From: Pyricularia pennisetigena
Lineage: Eukaryota > Ascomycota > Sordariomycetes > Magnaporthales > Pyriculariaceae
Reading direction: 5' to 3'
NCBI RefSeq assembly: GCF_004337985.1
Contig: NC_043741.1
Coordinates: 629,920-693,919, forward strand
DNA length: 64,000 nt
Under the pieces are notes generated by a model. It did not search any database. It was not told where the DNA came from and was given only the letters and a program-made list of their open reading frames with translations. This document shows positions 59,878 to 64,000 of the stretch, piece after piece (the first letter of the stretch is position 1; each line of letters opens with the position of its first letter). A program made the position numbers and the translations under genes.

Positions 59878-61826
59878 CTAGTACTCGGCATCACCCTCCT
59901 CTGGCTCAAACGAGTCGGCGGCAACCTCCTCGTAGTCCTTCTCGAGAGCCGCAAGATCCTCACGGGCCTCGCTGAACTCACCCTCCTCCATACCCTCACC
60001 GACATACCAGTGTACAAAGGCACGCTTGCTGTACATAAGGTCAAACTTGTAGTCCAAACGAGACCAGGCCTCGGCGATGGCAGTGGTGTTGGACAACATG
60101 GAGACGGAGCGATCCACAGCGGCAAGACCACCGTCACCATCCGGAACGGGAACAGCAACCGGCTTCTGGTAGTTGATGCCGATCTTGAAGCCGGTAGGGC
60201 ACCATTCAACCAGGTTGAACGATGCCTTGGCCTTGAGGGCAGCCACAGCGGCATTGGTGTCACGAGGAACGGCGTCACCACGGTACAGCAGAGCCACAGC
60301 CATGTACTTGCCATTCCTGGGGTCGCAAACAACCATCTGGTTGTTGGGCTCGAAACCTAAATGGAGAATCGTCAATAATCCAGCCGTTTCGAGCACATAT
60401 ATACCCGCATAAACATGCACTTACACTGGAAGGTAAGATCATGGATCTTAAAGCTCTCGTGTGAGCTCTTTTTAGCCGAGATAACAGGGGCGTAGCTAAT
60501 CAGGGGGTAGTGGATACGGGGGTAGGGCACGAGGTTGGTCTGGAACTCGTTCAGATCGACGTTGAGGGCACCGTCGAAGCGCAGAGACGAGGTGATGGAG
60601 CTGACGACCTGGGCAATCAGACGGTTCAGGTGCTCGTAGCTTGGGCGGGGAATATCGAGGTTCCTGCGGCAGATGTCGTAGACAGCCTCGTTGTCGACGA
60701 GGAATGTACAGTCGGAGTTCTCAATGGTGCTGTGCGTCGAAAGTACGGCGTTGTACGGCTCAACAACTGCTGTAGAGACTCGTGGGGCAGGATATACGGC
60801 GAACTCAAGCTTGCACTTCTTGCCGTACTCGGTGGATAGCCTCTCGAGGAGCAGAGCACCAAAACCCGAACCAGTGCCACCGCCGAAAGAGTGGAAGATC
60901 AAGAAACCCTGAAGGGAATGGCAGTTGTCTGGAGAAATTTGTCAAAGGCTATCCCCCGCCATGTTCGGGATTATATATCATCTTACCAGCAACGCGACGG
61001 ATGCGCTCAATGACGTTGTCGACCATCTCCTTGCCAATAGTGTAGTGGCCACGAGCGTAATTGTTGGCCGCATCCTCCTTTCCACTGATCAGCAACTCGG
61101 GGTGGAAGAGCGAACGGTAGCTGCCAGTCCTGATCTCGTCGATGGGCGACGGGTCCAAATCGACAAAGAGCGAGCGCGGAACGTATTTGCCATTGCTAGT
61201 TTCGGTGAAGAACGTCTCGTACGAGCCACCATCGGCAACGTCCTTGATGTTGGGGTCGGGTCTACCGTCCTGGCCTAGGCCGTGCTCGAGAAGGTAGCTG
61301 CAGCATGGGAATTAGCAAAGCGAGTCTCGCGGTGGGCGCGTCAGAGGTCTGGTCTCTCTTACAGTTCCCAGGCACTGTTACCGAGCTGGGTACCAGCCTG
61401 GCCGAGGTGAAGGTGAAGGACCTATACAGGCAGTGAAAGCACAGTCAGTGATAAAAGTTATATTCTACGACTGTGCTGGCAAAGCAGTCGTTCTTGCTGG
61501 CCCATTCTGGTCTGTTCATCACTCCGACACCGGCAGGATAGCCTAGAACGAGTAGTGGAGAGATGATTGTATCCAAAACTAGATCTGGGCGCAGAGATCG
61601 CCAGCGTGAAACGAAAGCTCTTTTCCTCCCACTACCGCCATTGAAAAGCGTTGGCTTGAAAAAAGATTTTCGATATAGATAGCGATACGCCCACGAGGCA
61701 AAGGTATCATGGAGTCTTAGTAGACCGCCACTCTGCCAACGGGCTTCGCACAAGAGAGTAAATGTTGCGAGCAAACGAAACACAGGGCAAGAAGCTAGAA
61801 AAAGAAACACCTACCTCGCCTTTCAT
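59878..61826 (-). CDS. Alpha-tubulin, divergent second type
   Basis: Microtubule subunit, 454 residues. Exons: 61826-61815, 61421-61363, 61297-60987, 60928-60425, 60356-59878. All joins are GT-AG and in frame. The 12-base first exon gives MKGE, joined to [20 protein letters not shown]. That start departs from the usual MREVI...QAGCQIGNACWEL and is characteristic of the second alpha-tubulin of filamentous ascomycetes (Aspergillus tubB, Neurospora tba-2). Core tubulin features are intact: the GTP-binding [10 protein letters not shown] after exon 4 starts, [39 protein letters not shown] and [20 protein letters not shown]. The tail is acidic and ends EEGDAEY, keeping the terminal Tyr. The intron after MKGE is long (393 bases). 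Confidence 0.95.
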
Positions 61827-62666
61827 TGTGGATGCTAGGCACTTTTCTCAGTCGATGATTTTGGATTCAATGCTACGCTCAGCGCAGAGAAACAGTCCAA
61901 AGAGAAGAGCAACTGGTGGTTTGCGTTAGATAACTAGTTATGGAGGAAGCGGCAGAACTGGGATGCTGTTCGCAGTCGGATTGGGGATTTGTGTGTCTCG
62001 TCGAGTAGGAGAGGCTGTAGCCGGCAATTTGTGGGCTCCCTGGAAAAGGAGGGGCAGCGTCTCCCCCCGCAGGGTCAGTGTTACTCGGGATGTAATTTAC
62101 TTTGCCGTATAGCCGTAAAGGTACCTCGTGTCTAACAGAGACATAGCTCCTGCTCTTGCCTCACCGCTCGACAGTTCACGTACCAGTGGAATTCCCCATC
62201 TTGAGCAAAGCATATGATTGGTTCACGATTCAGGGGTAGCTGATGCAGGCTGATACCCTGTAACGACATCCCATCCAACGGTGGCTCGCCCTGACCTCCA
62301 GATCCACCGCGACTCGGTTCATCTCTCTCTCTACCTTATCTGGAAACCTCAACCTCTCGTTGTCTTGGACTGCTTGGGATAGGATAGCCTGCAATTCACG
62401 GAATGAATGGGTTTTCCGACCAGTTCAAGATGCCTAAGGCCGAGGGGAGACCAATCTAATACGAAGCTATGGGCGCTCGGGTATTAGATACTCATCTACT
62501 TGACGCCTACTTATCAATTCCGGTAATTGAGTGATGTCCCCCGGTTCTGCCTCATCAACCGATTTAATCGTAGGCGCTATTAGCGTCTAGACTAGCTAAA
62601 GGTAGTTACATCCAAATTCTGACAGCGGCTAGATTTCAATGCTAAAAAGCGCCTTCGACGAGACTA
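61827..62666. other. Region between tubulin start and OLA1 end
   Basis: Tubulin promoter and OLA1 3' flank, 840 bases. No gene seen. Confidence 0.5.
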
Positions 62667-63948
62667 TCAGCCCTTGGCGGCACCGGCCTTGATAAGTAGG
62701 ATGTCTCCATCCTCTACGACGTAGTCTTTGCCTTTTGTCATGACCTTACCCTTGGCCTTAACCTCTGCCTCATCACCCAGCTCCTTGAGTACATTAAAAT
62801 TGTACACAATACACTGGATGAAAGTCTTTTCGAAGTCACCGTGGATAACACCAGCGGCCTGTGGTGCCTTGGTACCGTTCCGGATGGTCCACTGCCTGAC
62901 CTCGTCGGTACCGGTGGTGAAGAAGCTTCCCAGGTTGAGGGCCTTGCGCATCTGAATGATGACCTTGGGAAGCGCCGATTCAGCCCCGACGTTCTTGCAC
63001 TCCTCAAGAGCCTCGGCCTCAGTCTCGAATCGCGTCAGGCGCTCCTCGAAAGATACCGAGATGGGAATGATTGGGTCGCCAGTGGCGTGTTCCTTGATCC
63101 ACTCAGCAATCTTGGGCAGATGCTTGTTCTTCTTCCGGATATAATCCTTCTCAGAGAGGTTGACCAGGTAAACCACTGGCTTTGCAGTCAGTAGAAACAG
63201 AGGGTTGATAACCTCGACCTAACAAATTTCTCGCGTGTTAGCAAACCCATAGGATCAGCAAGCACAACGGACTCCAGAAGCAATCCAGTAGCCAACAAAA
63301 CTCAGAATAAAGTTTCTCTCAGTACGTCCTCTGCGTTATTTATGAGGACGTTCGACGAGCTGGGTTAAGAAATCGGGTCACGGACCCTTGATCATCATAG
63401 AATGTTGGTTGGATCGCTTCGGACTCAGGAAAGGGGGGCAGAAAAAAAAAGGGTCGACATACCTCTTTGGGACCCCAGTTGCCCTTTCGGACATCCTTGC
63501 CGTCCTTGAGCCACGCCAAGATCTTCTCAATCGTGGCCTGCTCTTCCCTGGCCTTCTTCTGCTCAAGACTTTGGCCACCTTGGCGCGTCTTCTTCTTCTG
63601 GTTCTCGAGCGCCTTCTCGACAAACTCGATATCCTTCAACCTCAGCTCTTCGCTAATGATGTCCAGATCACGAGTGGGGTTGACATCACCCTCGACGTGA
63701 ATGATTTCAGCATCGTCGAAGCACCTGACAACCTGGAAAATGGCATCGACAGCACGAATGTGCGACAAGAAAGCGTTTCCAAGGCCTGCACCAGTCGATG
63801 CGCCTCGCGTCAAGCCAGCAATGTCGTAAACCGTCAAGTTTGCCGGGACTCTTGACTTGGGGTTGTATTTTTCACACAGCCAATCGTATCTCTCGTCGGG
63901 GACGATGACGCGAGCCTCTTCTGGGTCAATTGTGGCATATGGGAAGTT
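62667..63948 (-). CDS. OLA1: Obg-like ATPase 1 (YchF family), 5' part outside window
   Basis: P-loop protein of the Obg/YchF family that prefers ATP, bound to ribosomes and linked to translation and stress. Visible exons: 63948-63463 and 63218-62667, 346 residues in one frame (a TACTACTAG acceptor precedes 63948). The N-terminal exons with the Walker A loop lie beyond base 64000. Seen here: NFPYATIDPEEARVIVPDER, the Walker B/G3 region VYDIAGLTRGASTGAGLGNA, a coiled-coil hairpin (EFVEKALENQKKK), and YLVNLSEKDY, where NLSE replaces the GTP-specific NKxD. The TGS domain follows (SFFTTGTDEVRQWTIRNGTK) and the protein ends DGDILLIKAGAAKG. Full-length homologues are about 395 residues. Confidence 0.95.
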
Positions 63949-64000
63949 CTAGTAGTACCGGATCAGTTACTGTGCAGTTGTTGCGGTGCGAGCGCATCCC

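Noticed and set aside
1..64000. CRISPR arrays, insertion sequences, secondary-metabolite cluster, phage or viral remnants
   Set aside because: No direct-repeat arrays, transposase, integrase, PKS/NRPS or viral domains were seen; the genes are eukaryotic housekeeping genes.

Overview
The window is nuclear DNA of a filamentous ascomycete (Pezizomycotina, most likely a Sordariomycete). The genes carry many short GT-AG introns of about 50-110 bases with internal CTAAC/CTGAC branch sites. Proteins match filamentous-fungal families, including a second-type alpha-tubulin, a fungal Sds3/Dep1 protein, a She3-like coiled-coil protein and a GPI-anchored cysteine-rich secreted protein. I name no species. 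I saw no transposon, CRISPR array, tRNA or rRNA.

Layout, left to right: a gene-poor 4.8 kb (1-4851) rich in short palindromes; a bHLH-zipper regulator (+); PXMP4/Pmp24 peroxisomal membrane protein (-); NSA2 ribosome biogenesis factor (-); MTD1 folate dehydrogenase (-); MMS19 Fe-S/DNA repair factor (+); SPC2 signal peptidase subunit (-); EMC3 (+); RPC25 Pol III subunit (-); a NUFIP1-domain CCCH protein (+); SPT2 histone chaperone (-); ribosomal protein P2 (+); MPS1 kinase (+); mitochondrial bL21m (-); a GPI-anchored secreted protein (+); a large fungal protein of unknown function (-); a She3-like protein (-); PTA1/symplekin (-); COA3 (+); a Sds3/Dep1-type protein (-); NOP12 (+); an alpha-tubulin (-); and OLA1 (-), cut by the right edge.

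Nearly all genes are core housekeeping: ribosome and snoRNP assembly (NSA2, NOP12, NUFIP, P2, bL21m), transcription and chromatin (RPC25, SPT2, Dep1, PTA1), ER membrane biogenesis (SPC2, EMC3), mitochondria and peroxisome (COA3, PXMP4), genome maintenance and mitosis (MMS19, MPS1, tubulin). They are independent transcription units, not an operon or a metabolite cluster. The divergent pair SPC2/EMC3 is the one neighbour pair with an obvious shared theme. Exon boundaries were worked out by hand from splice signals, reading frame and remembered family sequences; uncertain joins are marked.

I did not find a new defence, mobile or biosynthetic system. The points worth a second look are splicing architecture (very short first exons, one GC-AG intron, one stop-free intron), two genes whose frames do not join cleanly, possible unannotated small coding segments, and several perfect hairpins and repeated short motifs between genes.
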